Shown one piece after another: positions 30,290 to 37,885 of a stretch of 58,923 nucleotides of DNA (positions within the stretch are counted from its first letter, which is position 1; every line of letters begins with the position of its first letter). The position numbers were made by a program, and so were the translations under genes. The stretch lies in assembly GCF_000282495.1 (NCBI RefSeq), contig NZ_AKJE01000013.1, positions 1 to 58,923 on the forward strand. The letters are read 5' to 3'. The stretch comes from Pseudomonas sp. GM79. Its GTDB lineage: Bacteria > Pseudomonadota > Gammaproteobacteria > Pseudomonadales > Pseudomonadaceae. The notes under the pieces were generated by a model. The model was not told where the DNA came from and ran no database searches. It worked only from the letters and a program-made list of their open reading frames with translations.

Positions 30290-30436
30290 GCAAAAAAAAC
30301 CCGGGTTCTGGGGGGGGAATCCGGGTTAAGACCATTAGGAGTAAAACAAAGGCACGCAATCCGTTGGTACCTTCATCGGCGCGACACTTGGGGGAGATGC
30401 CTCGCCGACAGTTGAAGTATTGATCAGTATTGCGCC
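30290..30436 (-). ncRNA. rgsA: Small regulatory RNA, RgsA (P16) candidate
   Basis: On the minus strand a transcript would start near 30436 after a sigma-S-like -10 and end at a terminator: AACCCGG/CCGGGTT (30321-30327 and 30298-30304) followed by eight Us at 30299-30292. No reading frame fits. The location between tatD and the TetR gene is that of RgsA in P. aeruginosa (PA2958.1, from memory), a Gac/RpoS-linked sRNA involved in peroxide resistance. Predicted length is about 145 nt. The identity rests on position, promoter type and terminator, not on a model search. Confidence 0.75.
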
Positions 30437-30442
30437 GAGTCC

Positions 30443-30449
30443 AGTTTAG
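30443..30449 (-). promoter_or_regulatory. Sigma-S type -10 element of the RgsA candidate
   Basis: CTAAACT on the minus strand matches the CTAnACT extended -10 preferred by RpoS. A poor -35 (TTGTTT, 15-base spacing) is also consistent with a stationary-phase promoter. Confidence 0.6.
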
Positions 30450-30624
30450 CTGGTCGGGTTTTTAAACAAATTTGGAATACGCGCGCTTCGGTTGAGTTCT
30501 CATCAACCCTCAAGGTGGCGCGAATTCATCAAGAAACACAGATATGGTCGGATGATCCGTGCATTTTGGCGTAAGTTAGGCATAATACGCGGCTTCGAAT
30601 TTTGACCCCTACAGACCTTTTCTT

Positions 30625-31263
30625 ATGCATAAAGAACCTCGTAAGGTCCGTGAGTTTCGTCGCCGCGAGCAAGAAATTCTCGATACCGCGCTCAAGCTGT
30701 TCCTCGACCAAGGTGAAGACAGTGTCACCGTCGAGATGATTGCTGATGCCGTCGGTATCGGCAAAGGCACGATCTACAAGCACTTCAAATCCAAGGCGGA
30801 GATCTATCTGCGCCTGATGCTCGATTACGAGCGCGATTTGAACGAGCTGTTGCATTCCGCCGATGTCGATAAGGACAAGGAAGCCCTGTCCCGGGCCTAC
30901 TTCGAATTCCGCATGCGCGACCCGCAACGCTATCGGTTGTTCGATCGCCTGGAAGAAAAGGTGGTCAAGGGCAACCAGGTGCCGGAGATGGTCGAGGAAC
31001 TGCACAAGATCCGCGCCTCGAACTTCGAGCGCCTGACCCTGCTGATCAAGGGCCGGATCAGCGAAGGCAAGCTCGAAGACGTGCCGCCTTACTTTCATTA
31101 CTGCGCGGCCTGGGCTCTGGTGCATGGCGCGGTGGCGCTGTATCACTCGCCGTTCTGGAGCAATGTGCTGGAAGATCAGGAAGGTTTCTTCCAGTTCCTG
31201 ATGGACATCGGCGTGCGCATGGGCAACAAGCGCAAACGCGATACCGACACGCCGAGCAACTGA
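30625..31263 (+). CDS. TetR family transcriptional regulator
   Basis: A 212-residue regulator with an N-terminal TetR helix-turn-helix near residues 15-60 (ILDTALKLFLDQGEDSVTVEMIADAVGIGKGTIYKHFKSK) and a ligand-binding C-terminal domain. It is the counterpart by position of P. aeruginosa PA2957. Its ligand and targets cannot be read from the sequence. It marks the end of the conserved backbone before the accessory block. Confidence 0.92.
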   Translation: MHKEPRKVREFRRREQEILDTALKLFLDQGEDSVTVEMIADAVGIGKGTIYKHFKSKAEIYLRLMLDYERDLNELLHSADVDKDKEALSRAYFEFRMRDPQRYRLFDRLEEKVVKGNQVPEMVEELHKIRASNFERLTLLIKGRISEGKLEDVPPYFHYCAAWALVHGAVALYHSPFWSNVLEDQEGFFQFLMDIGVRMGNKRKRDTDTPSN

Positions 31264-31281
31264 ACCCGTCAGTTGCCTTGT

Positions 31282-31308
31282 TGCGCCATGATTTAGCTAC
31301 ATGGCGCA
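31282..31308. other. Hairpin after the TetR gene
   Basis: TGCGCCATG and CATGGCGCA are perfect 9-base arms around a 9-base loop, 18 bases past the stop. There is no T-run, so it may protect the 3' end or act as an inefficient terminator. Confidence 0.5.
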
Positions 31309-31343
31309 GTACCGCAGGAATATACTCAGGCATAGGGCTTGCT

Positions 31344-31369
31344 AAAACTTGATTTGTGAGTCAAGTTTT
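31344..31369. promoter_or_regulatory. Perfect AT-rich inverted repeat before moaA
   Basis: AAAACTTGA (31344-31352) and TCAAGTTTT (31361-31369) flank an 8-base spacer. It lies 33 bases before the moaA start, between a possible -10 (TATACT, 31321) and the gene. It could be an operator or a leader hairpin. Confidence 0.5.
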
Positions 31370-31402
31370 GCGTGTTCGAATCTTCTTTCGCCGGAGTGAT
31401 CC

Positions 31403-32371
31403 ATGATCGTTGACCGTCAAGGCAGGCGTTTTCGCAATTTGCGGATCAGTCTGACCTCAGCCTGCAATTACGCTTGTACTTACTGCGTGCCCAACGGCAA
31501 GCGGCTGGTGGCTGCGCAGGATGAGTTGTCGGCCGAGGCCATGGCACGCGGCGTGGCCTATCTGATCGAGGCGGCGGGCATCGAGCGCTTGCGCATTACC
31601 GGTGGCGAGCCATTGGTCAGTCCCAAGCTCGAAGCCTTCATGACTGCCGTCGGGCAGATGGGCCTGGCGGACATCAGCCTGACCACCAATGGTCAGTTGC
31701 TGGCGAAGAAGCTGCCACTGCTGGTGGATGCCGGCATTCGGCGCATCAACGTTTCCCTCGATACCCTGGATGCCAGCGCCTTTCGCAGCATTGCGCGCGG
31801 TGGTGATCTGGCGACCGTCCTCAACGGCATGGACCAGGCCGCTGCGGCCGGCATGAAGATCAAGGTCAATATGGTGCCGCTGCGTGGGCAGAACCTTGAT
31901 CAGGTAATGCCGCTGCTCGACTACTGCCTGGAGCGCGGCTACGAGTTGCGCTTTATCGAGTTGATGCGCATGGGCCACTTGGCCAGCGACTCCAACGCCT
32001 TCCTGCAACAGTTCGTCAGCCTTCAGCAGTTGCTGAGCCTGATCGGCGAACGCTACGAGTACCTTCAGGCCGATGCGCCAGTCGATGCCACGGCGGTGCG
32101 TTACCAGATTCCGGGGCTGGGCCACTTTGGCGTGATCGCCAACGAAAGCGTTCCGTTTTGCCGCACCTGTTCGCGTCTACGCTTGTCGTCTACAGGTTGG
32201 TTGCATGGCTGCCTGTCGTCGAGCAATCGTCACTATGTCGGCGATTTGTTGGATAAACCTCGTCACCAGGCGCTGCCGGCGTTGCAGCGACTGCTGGTCA
32301 AAGCCTTGGGCGACAAGCAGGAAGTGGCGTTCTCCGGTGGCGCTACCATCATGAAGATTATTGGCGGCTGA
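31403..32371 (+). CDS. moaA: GTP 3',8-cyclase MoaA
   Basis: A 322-residue radical SAM enzyme for the first step of molybdopterin synthesis. The N-terminal 4Fe-4S motif is TSACNYACTYC, and the C-terminal cluster is bound by CRTCSRLRLSSTGWLHGC. The C-terminal GG is present (ending IIGG), which is required for activity in known MoaA. It stands alone without moaC, moaD or moaE, and pseudomonads often carry more than one moaA. Supply for the Moco enzyme at 8121-12482 is plausible. Confidence 0.92.
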   Translation: MIVDRQGRRFRNLRISLTSACNYACTYCVPNGKRLVAAQDELSAEAMARGVAYLIEAAGIERLRITGGEPLVSPKLEAFMTAVGQMGLADISLTTNGQLLAKKLPLLVDAGIRRINVSLDTLDASAFRSIARGGDLATVLNGMDQAAAAGMKIKVNMVPLRGQNLDQVMPLLDYCLERGYELRFIELMRMGHLASDSNAFLQQFVSLQQLLSLIGERYEYLQADAPVDATAVRYQIPGLGHFGVIANESVPFCRTCSRLRLSSTGWLHGCLSSSNRHYVGDLLDKPRHQALPALQRLLVKALGDKQEVAFSGGATIMKIIGG

Positions 32372-32380
32372 TCGGGCCTC

Positions 32381-32471
32381 ATCGCGGGCAAGCCACGCTC
32401 CCACAGGTCATCTGTCGGATGCAGAAACTGTGACCGACAGATGACCTGTGGGAGCGTGGCTTGCCCGCGAT
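32381..32471. repeat. REP palindrome with perfect 38-base arms
   Basis: Bases 32381-32418 are the exact reverse complement of 32434-32471, with a 15-base loop. The arms contain the REP core variant GGGCAAGCCACGCTCCCACA and run past it into AGGTCATCTGTCGG. It lies between moaA and the lipoprotein gene. Confidence 0.95.
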
Positions 32472-32588
32472 AGCCATCTTCCAGTCACCCCAAAAACACC
32501 CGACACATCCCCTGTACATTGAGCTGGCGCGGAAGCTGCATCCCATGGCCATTCGCCGGTTTTCCGTCACCGGCCTCTGGAGGGTAGG

Positions 32589-33194
32589 ATGCGTAGCCTG
32601 GTTTTGCTGCTGGCCGTTTTGGCGCTTGGTGGCTGCATGAATGTCAGCGATATGGCCGAAGGGACTCGCTACCACATGAGCGACGCCGGCCTGCTGGACC
32701 ACAGCGACAGCCGTCGCGTGAATAACTTCCGCATTCAGCCGGACTCGTTCATCTACATCGCCCAAGGTGCCTTCGTGCCGCCGGGCAATGCCTACCCGCG
32801 ACCTAACGTCGTGGCCGAAGAGGCCTTCAACGGCTTTATCGAATATTTCCCGATGGTCCGCCGCGCCCGCGCGCCGGAAGGCCTTGACGCTGCCATGGGC
32901 GAAGCCCGTGCCGCCGGCGCCCATTACCTGCTGTACACGCGTTTCGCCAAGGCCGACGACCGCATCGGCAACTCGGACGAATGGCTCGACCAGGAACACG
33001 TGGATCGCCTCGGAATCGACAACGGCGTGATTCAGATCATGTTGATCGAGACCAGCACCCAGTATTTGATTGATACTGCACGTATCAAGAGTCGTGGCGG
33101 TTTACTGACGTTCCACGACAACAAGCCAGAAGACTTGCTGGGCCCGCCGCTGGAGCAATACGCTCGTAGCCTGCTGGGGCTCAGCGACCAGTAA
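32589..33194 (+). CDS. DUF4823 family lipoprotein
   Basis: A 201-residue protein with a lipoprotein signal ([18 protein letters not shown]), where Cys16 would be lipidated; Asn at +3 from the signal favours the outer membrane less strongly than Ser but does not block it. The mature domain matches DUF4823 ([22 protein letters not shown]). No function is known. The start follows GGAGGG. The next gene starts 16 bases later, so the two probably form a unit. Confidence 0.85.
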   Translation: MRSLVLLLAVLALGGCMNVSDMAEGTRYHMSDAGLLDHSDSRRVNNFRIQPDSFIYIAQGAFVPPGNAYPRPNVVAEEAFNGFIEYFPMVRRARAPEGLDAAMGEARAAGAHYLLYTRFAKADDRIGNSDEWLDQEHVDRLGIDNGVIQIMLIETSTQYLIDTARIKSRGGLLTFHDNKPEDLLGPPLEQYARSLLGLSDQ

Positions 33195-33210
33195 TTCAAA
33201 GGAGAACGCC

Positions 33211-33771
33211 ATGAGTGGCCCGCAAAAAGCCAACGATCTGTTGGGGCAAATCCCCAAAACCAAGGGCTTGCCGCCGGTCCACTTGTGGAACCCCGACTTC
33301 TGCGGCGACATCGACATGCGCATCGCCCGCGACGGCACTTGGTATTACCTGGGCACGCCGATCGGGCGCAAGCCGATGGTCAAGCTGTTCTCCACCATCA
33401 TTCGCCGCGACGGCGATGATTACTTTCTGATTACCCCGGTCGAAAAGGTTGGCATCAAGGTCGACGACGCGCCGTTCGTGGCGATTGCCGTGGAGGTCGA
33501 AGGCGAGGGGGAAGCCCAGGTCTTGCGCTTTACCACCAACGTCGATGAAACGGCCGATGCCGGCGCCGAGCACCCTATGCGCGTGGTGATCGATCCGGTG
33601 ACTCAGGAACCCGCGCCGTACGTGCATGTGCGCACCAACCTTGAAGCGCTGATCCACCGCAATGTGTTCTACCAACTGGTGGAGCTGGCGGTGAGTCGTG
33701 AAATCGACGGGCAGCGTTGGCTGGGCGTGTGGAGCGGTGGCGAATTCTTCCCGATCGGGCTTGAGCCATAG
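33211..33771 (+). CDS. DUF1285 family protein
   Basis: A 186-residue cytosolic protein of the DUF1285 family. The N-terminal [25 protein letters not shown] and the internal [21 protein letters not shown] are characteristic. Function is unknown. AAGGAG lies before the start. It follows the lipoprotein gene and is closed by a strong terminator shared with the convergent lipase gene. Confidence 0.88.
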   Translation: MSGPQKANDLLGQIPKTKGLPPVHLWNPDFCGDIDMRIARDGTWYYLGTPIGRKPMVKLFSTIIRRDGDDYFLITPVEKVGIKVDDAPFVAIAVEVEGEGEAQVLRFTTNVDETADAGAEHPMRVVIDPVTQEPAPYVHVRTNLEALIHRNVFYQLVELAVSREIDGQRWLGVWSGGEFFPIGLEP

Positions 33772-33791
33772 TCGATTGAGCGTTGGCAACG

Positions 33792-33826
33792 AAACGGCCC
33801 GTTATTGCAACGGGCCGTTTTTTTTG
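33792..33826. terminator. Bidirectional terminator, DUF1285/lipase
   Basis: AAACGGCCCGTT and AACGGGCCGTTT pair across ATTGC, followed by eight Ts on the plus strand and by a short AT-rich stretch on the minus strand. Confidence 0.92.
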
Positions 33827-33829
33827 GGC

Positions 33830-34708
33830 TTACAAACCTTTGCTCTTGAGCCTGGCGGCATGTTCAAGGTAGAGCATGACCGGGCTCACGTTCCAACTGT
33901 TGATCCCTGCCATCTGATTGACTGCGTCGAAATGGTCCATGGGATAATCCGAGCGGATCACTTTGCCCAAGTGAGAGCTGTAGCGGCCGACCAATCCATC
34001 GTTGGCGTGCTCCTCCTTGTAAAACAACTTCGACAGCACTTTACAGTTCAAATGGGTCGGGTCGAGGAGTTGCAGGCTTTGGAAGTTCTGCACGATCCCG
34101 CTCCAGGAGTAGTAATACACGCCGTTTTCGATTTCGTTGCCTTCGCCGCCCCAAACCTTTGGCACCCCTTGCGGGTACTTGCGATTGAAGGCAGCCAATC
34201 CCGCGCTGGTCAGCGATTCGAATGCCGCTTGAGGGTCCACGGGATTTTCCGGGTGGCCGCTGATCAACGAAATGAAGGTGCCGACCGCGCCCAATAGCGC
34301 CAGTACGAATGCTTCGGGCAACTCTCCGGGCGTCAGCGCCTTATGCAATTGGTCGGCAATCTCGGAGCCATGATTGGGGCAACTGACCGACGTGACCGAC
34401 GCGACCTTTTCCGGGTGCAGCGCTGCTACGTAGCGTGCAGCCAGAGGGCCTTGGCTATGGCCGATCAGATTGACCTTGGCAGCTCCCGTTTCCAGCAAAA
34501 TGCGGTTGACGTGCTCGAGCAGTTTTTCACCGCGTTCCTCATTGCCGTTGACGGCTGGAATATTGACCGCAAACACCTGAGCACCGGCGCGTTCAAGGGC
34601 TTCCTCGATTTCGAAGAAGTAAGGGTAACCGGCGATTTTATCGAAGCCGAAAAGACCGTGAACCAACACAATGGGGTATTTCGTAGACGCATCCATGTCC
34701 ATGTTCAT
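33830..34708 (-). CDS. Triacylglycerol lipase, P. fragi type
   Basis: A 292-residue alpha/beta hydrolase very like the P. fragi lipase (family I.1) as I remember it. The N-terminal [15 protein letters not shown], the nucleophile elbow GHSQG near residue 84, and [17 protein letters not shown]... with the catalytic Asp and His supply the triad. There is no signal peptide, although related lipases are secreted. Several ATGs cluster at the start (34708, 34702, 34696); AGG spacing fits 34702 about as well. No lipase-specific foldase gene is seen nearby. Confidence 0.9.
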   Translation of the reverse strand: MNMDMDASTKYPIVLVHGLFGFDKIAGYPYFFEIEEALERAGAQVFAVNIPAVNGNEERGEKLLEHVNRILLETGAAKVNLIGHSQGPLAARYVAALHPEKVASVTSVSCPNHGSEIADQLHKALTPGELPEAFVLALLGAVGTFISLISGHPENPVDPQAAFESLTSAGLAAFNRKYPQGVPKVWGGEGNEIENGVYYYSWSGIVQNFQSLQLLDPTHLNCKVLSKLFYKEEHANDGLVGRYSSHLGKVIRSDYPMDHFDAVNQMAGINSWNVSPVMLYLEHAARLKSKGL

Positions 34709-34869
34709 ACCTATCGATAGCGGATTTGAAGGGGAACAGACCGCTGACTGCCTGATCTGTTGCGGCTAACCGTAGTTTACAAAGTGGATGGGATCAAAGC
34801 GCTTCGAGCAGGATTCGGACGAACAGCTGTGTCCGTATGGCGAGGCATCTGAAAATCCAATTGACACCC

Positions 34870-34884
34870 AATCATATGATGATT
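34870..34884. promoter_or_regulatory. Candidate operator of the FCD-GntR regulator
   Basis: AATCATATGATGATT, reverse complement AATCATCATATGATT, lies before the regulator gene just downstream of a TTGACA (34861). The same AATCATCATA[T/C]GAT occurs before araF (37801-37827). Autoregulation and control of the importer are likely. Confidence 0.6.
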
Positions 34885-34950
34885 AGCGTGGACACCCATC
34901 GCGAACGGCGTTGTGTCGTTTGTTTTTTATCACCGGTCGACGAGGTGCCC

Positions 34951-35667
34951 ATGTCCAGCAGTTTTCATGCGTCGACGGTCGACTGGCTGGGGTGCTGGAT
35001 TGCTGCCGGCCAGGTAAAGCCCGGCGAAACCATCAAGGTCGAAGCCGATTTGGGCGAGCAGCTCGGTGTCAGTCGTACGGTCATCCGCGAAGCCATCAAA
35101 ACCCTGGTGGCCAAAGGCATGCTTGAAGTCGGGCCGAAGGTCGGCACACGCGTATTGCCGGTGCGTCGCTGGAATCTCTTCGATCCTCAAGTCGTCGGCT
35201 GGTTGTCGCGCAGCGGCTTGCCGGAAAACTTCGTCGACGATTTGCTCGACCTGCGCCGCACCATCGAACCCATGGCGGTGCGCTGGGCCTGCGAGCGGGC
35301 GACGGTGGAACAAGTGCAAGCCGTACTCCAGGCCTATAACGCGCTGGAACGGGCAGTGGACAGCGGCGTCGATTACAACCGCGCCGACCAGTTCTTCCAC
35401 GAGTGCATCCTCGCCGCCAGCCACAATCAATTCATCGAACAAATGGTCCCGGCCCTCGGCGCGTTGCTGGCAGTGTCTTTCGAAGTGTCTGCCGCCGACC
35501 CGGACGAACTGCGCCGAACCTTGCCAATCCACAAAGACATGGCCGACGCCATCGCCGCCCGGGATGCCGCGCGGGGTGTGTGGGCCTGCATGACGCTGAT
35601 CGATAACGCGGACCTGGCGATCAAACGCTTCTACCCGCAAGTCATGGCCGACAAGAAGGCCAGCTAA
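34951..35667 (+). CDS. GntR family regulator, FCD (FadR) subfamily
   Basis: A 238-residue regulator with an N-terminal winged helix (LGVSRTVIREAIKTLVAKGMLEVGPKVGTRVLP) and a helical FCD domain (FVDDLLDLRRTIEPMAVRWA; the DxxxH-type metal ligands follow). The frame runs 38 codons upstream but the family begins at MSSSFHAS, behind GAGG. It heads the sugar cluster and probably senses the sugar, lactone or acid. It is transcribed in the same direction as the lactonase, separated by a REP pair. Confidence 0.92.
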   Translation: MSSSFHASTVDWLGCWIAAGQVKPGETIKVEADLGEQLGVSRTVIREAIKTLVAKGMLEVGPKVGTRVLPVRRWNLFDPQVVGWLSRSGLPENFVDDLLDLRRTIEPMAVRWACERATVEQVQAVLQAYNALERAVDSGVDYNRADQFFHECILAASHNQFIEQMVPALGALLAVSFEVSAADPDELRRTLPIHKDMADAIAARDAARGVWACMTLIDNADLAIKRFYPQVMADKKAS

Positions 35668-35682
35668 CAATAAAGAACCCTT

Positions 35683-35770
35683 GTGGGAGCGGGCTTGCTC
35701 GCGAAGGCGATGTGTCAGGCGACAGAGATGGTGAATGTCACTGCCTCTTCGCGAGCAAGCCCGCTCCCAC
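35683..35770. repeat. REP pair, inverted
   Basis: GTGGGAGCGGGCTTGCTCGC left end inverted at the right end (CTCCCAC to 35770). It occupies the gap between the GntR and lactonase genes. Confidence 0.92.
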
Positions 35771-35795
35771 ATAAAAGCAATAAAAAGGAGGTTTC

Positions 35796-36671
35796 ATGAC
35801 GTGGACTGCGGTTACCGGACACCGTGCGCAACTCGGCGAAGGCCCGTTTTGGGATGCTCCGACCCAGGCGCTGTATTGGGTAGATATCGCGGGTAAGCAA
35901 GCGCTGAGGCTGATCGGCGCCAACGTGGAAATCTGGCAGATGCCGGAACACGTGTCCGCATTCATCCCCTGCGAAAGCGGCGATGCCCTGGTGACATTGA
36001 GCAGTGGGGTTTATCGGCTGGACCTGGCTTCCCCAGGCCTGGAACCTCGGCTGACCTTGTTCTGCGTGGCCGATCCGCAACCCGGCAATCGCCCCAACGA
36101 AGCCCGCTGCGATGCCCAGGGCCGGCTCTGGCTGGGCACCATGCAAAACAACATCGGTGAGCAGGGCGAAGATTTACCCGTCGTGCGCCGCTCGGGGGGC
36201 CTGTTTCGCATCGACCGCGATGCTCGGGTTACGCCGCTGCTACGAGGATTAGGCATCCCCAACACGTTGCTATGGAGCGACGACGGCACAACCCTGTATT
36301 TCGCCGACAGCCTCGACAGCACGCTTTACCGACATTTCATCCATACCGACGGCAACCTGGACACCGCCTATGTCTGGTTTGGCCCCCACGAACGTGGTGG
36401 CCCCGATGGCTCGGCGATGGATGCCGAGGGCTATGTATGGAATGCCCGATGGGATGGCAGTTGTCTGCTCAGGCTGAACCCGGATGGTTATGTGGATCGG
36501 GTGATCGAACTGCCGGTCAGCCGTCCCACCAGTTGCGTGTTCGGTGGCGAAGACTTCAAAACCCTGTACATCACCAGCGCCGCAAGCCCGCTCAATCACC
36601 CGTTGGACGGCGCGCTGTTATCGATTCGAGTAGATGTGCCCGGAAAAGCCTGTCAGCGATTCGCTGGGTAA
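35796..36671 (+). CDS. SMP-30/gluconolactonase family sugar lactonase
   Basis: A 291-residue beta-propeller hydrolase. Metal-binding positions are in LGEGPFWD (Glu), RPNEARCDAQGRLWLGTM, GIPNTLLWSDD and GGPDGSAMDAEG (Asp). It would open the lactone made by the sugar dehydrogenase; galactono- or arabinono-lactone is suggested by the neighbours and the dgo genes. AAAGGAGG is a strong ribosome site. Its stop abuts the promoter block of the SDR gene (36672). Confidence 0.9.
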   Translation: MTWTAVTGHRAQLGEGPFWDAPTQALYWVDIAGKQALRLIGANVEIWQMPEHVSAFIPCESGDALVTLSSGVYRLDLASPGLEPRLTLFCVADPQPGNRPNEARCDAQGRLWLGTMQNNIGEQGEDLPVVRRSGGLFRIDRDARVTPLLRGLGIPNTLLWSDDGTTLYFADSLDSTLYRHFIHTDGNLDTAYVWFGPHERGGPDGSAMDAEGYVWNARWDGSCLLRLNPDGYVDRVIELPVSRPTSCVFGGEDFKTLYITSAASPLNHPLDGALLSIRVDVPGKACQRFAG

Positions 36672-36731
36672 ATCCCAAAATATGGGATGTAAAATTATAT
36701 ATTGAGATTATTTGGTGGTCGGGTTTATAGT
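36672..36731 (+). promoter_or_regulatory. Promoter/operator block A, shared with dgoK
   Basis: A palindrome ATCCCA-AAATA-TGGGAT (36672-36688) leads into TTATATATTGAGAT, then -35 TTGAGA (36702-36707), an 18-base spacer and -10 TATAGT (36726-36731). The same elements at the same spacing occur before dgoK at 48917-48975. The sequence after it (AAAAAACAAAACAGGTGAAG) is also shared. Confidence 0.8.
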
Positions 36732-36784
36732 CGGCCCCATCAGTTACACGCACTCACACTTAAAAAAACAAAACAGGTGAAGTG

Positions 36785-36952
36785 ATGCAGCGATATTCCA
36801 CCGCACTCCCTTTTGGAGTCAGTGCTTCAGGCCGCCTCGGCGCCCGGGCGTTTTCGCGCCTGCCTGCCTGGTCCCAACAGCTTTTTGACCGGACATCGAC
36901 AGATGCCCGGTTTTCGTCGTGCCTTCGAACAGGAGTGTTGATCCATGGCTGA
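36785..36952 (+). CDS. Possible 55-residue leader peptide
   Basis: The ATG follows the same AGGTGAAG ribosome site as dgoK and the frame runs to a TGA that overlaps the SDR start in another frame. It would read MQRYSTALPFGVSASGRLG and onward, with no known family. Inside it lies a hairpin CCGGACATC/GATGCCCGG (36889-36910) followed by TTTT. It may be a leader, or the decayed 5' end of a copied dgoK gene. Coding is uncertain. Confidence 0.35.
   Translation: MQRYSTALPFGVSASGRLGARAFSRLPAWSQQLFDRTSTDARFSSCLRTGVLIHG
36889..36914 (+). terminator. Terminator-like hairpin in the SDR leader
   Basis: CCGGACATC and GATGCCCGG form a 9-bp stem with one mismatch and a GACA loop, then TTTT. It lies between the promoter and the SDR start, so it could act as an attenuator. 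Confidence 0.45.
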
Positions 36953-37763
36953 ACCTCTTTCCTTGCCACCGGTGCCTGAGCCGCCCAAGGGTGAGCGCCT
37001 GAAAAACAAGGTGGTGCTGTTGACCGGTGCCGCTCAGGGTATTGGCGAAGCGATTGTCGCGACCTTCGCCTCCCAGCAGGCCAAGCTGATCATCAGTGAT
37101 ATCCAGGCTGAGAAAGTTGAAAAAGTCGCGGCGCATTGGCGTGAACAAGGTGCGGATGTCGTAGCGATCAAGGTCGACGTGTCGCGCCAGCACGACCTGC
37201 ACGCCATGGCTGAATTGGCCATCGAACTTCACGGCCGGATCGACGTGCTGGTCAATTGCGCCGGGGTCAACGTGTTCCGCGACCCGCTGCAAATGACCGA
37301 AGAAGACTGGCATCGCTGCTTCGCCATCGATCTGGACGGCGCCTGGTATGGCTGCAAAGCCGTGCTGCCGCAGATGATTGAACAGGGCATCGGCAGCATC
37401 ATCAATATTGCCTCCACCCATTCCACTCACATCATTCCCGGCTGCTTCCCGTACCCGGTGGCCAAGCATGGCTTACTCGGGCTGACCCGCGCCTTGGGCA
37501 TCGAGTACGCACCGAAGGGCATTCGGGTCAACGCCATCGCCCCGGGCTACATCGAAACCCAACTGAACGTCGATTACTGGAACGGTTTTGCCGACCCCCA
37601 TGCCGAACGTCAGCGGGCATTCGACCTGCATCCACCGCGGCGCATCGGCCAGCCGATTGAAGTGGCGATGACCGCTGTGTTCCTGGCCAGCGATGAAGCG
37701 CCGTTCATCAATGCCTCATGCATCACCATCGATGGTGGGCGCTCGGTCATGTACCACGACTGA
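36945..37763 (+). CDS. SDR family sugar 1-dehydrogenase (D-galactose/L-arabinose)
   Basis: A 272-residue short-chain dehydrogenase. TGAAQGIGEAI binds NAD(P), NCAGVN follows near residue 100, and the catalytic set is in STHS and YPVAKHG near residues 160-175. A proline-rich 20-residue N-terminus precedes the Rossmann core. Position between an SMP-30 lactonase and an AraFGH importer suggests oxidation of a sugar to its lactone. It is not of the Gfo/Idh family used in some L-arabinose routes. AGGAGTG lies before the ATG. Confidence 0.8.
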   Translation: MAEPLSLPPVPEPPKGERLKNKVVLLTGAAQGIGEAIVATFASQQAKLIISDIQAEKVEKVAAHWREQGADVVAIKVDVSRQHDLHAMAELAIELHGRIDVLVNCAGVNVFRDPLQMTEEDWHRCFAIDLDGAWYGCKAVLPQMIEQGIGSIINIASTHSTHIIPGCFPYPVAKHGLLGLTRALGIEYAPKGIRVNAIAPGYIETQLNVDYWNGFADPHAERQRAFDLHPPRRIGQPIEVAMTAVFLASDEAPFINASCITIDGGRSVMYHD

Positions 37764-37800
37764 ATAACTCGGGTTTCAAGCGCGAAACTACGTCTGAAAT

Positions 37801-37827
37801 CCAATCATCATACGATATGACTATTGG
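37801..37827. promoter_or_regulatory. 27-bp palindromic operator before araF
   Basis: The pattern CCAAT-N2-TCATA-N3-TATGA-N2-ATTGG is symmetric about 37814. AATCATCATA at its left half also occurs before the GntR gene. It is 59 bases before the araF start, in a good place to block or aid transcription of the importer. Confidence 0.7.
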
Positions 37828-37885
37828 CTGCATGCTTTGAAGGCTTTCAAATAACGCTCAAAAAAAAATAACAAGGAGTCAGCTT

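Noticed and set aside
31344..31369. ANR/FNR box before moaA
   Set aside because: TTGAT and GTCAA are present but with six bases between them and one mismatch, not the TTGAT-N4-ATCAA spacing.
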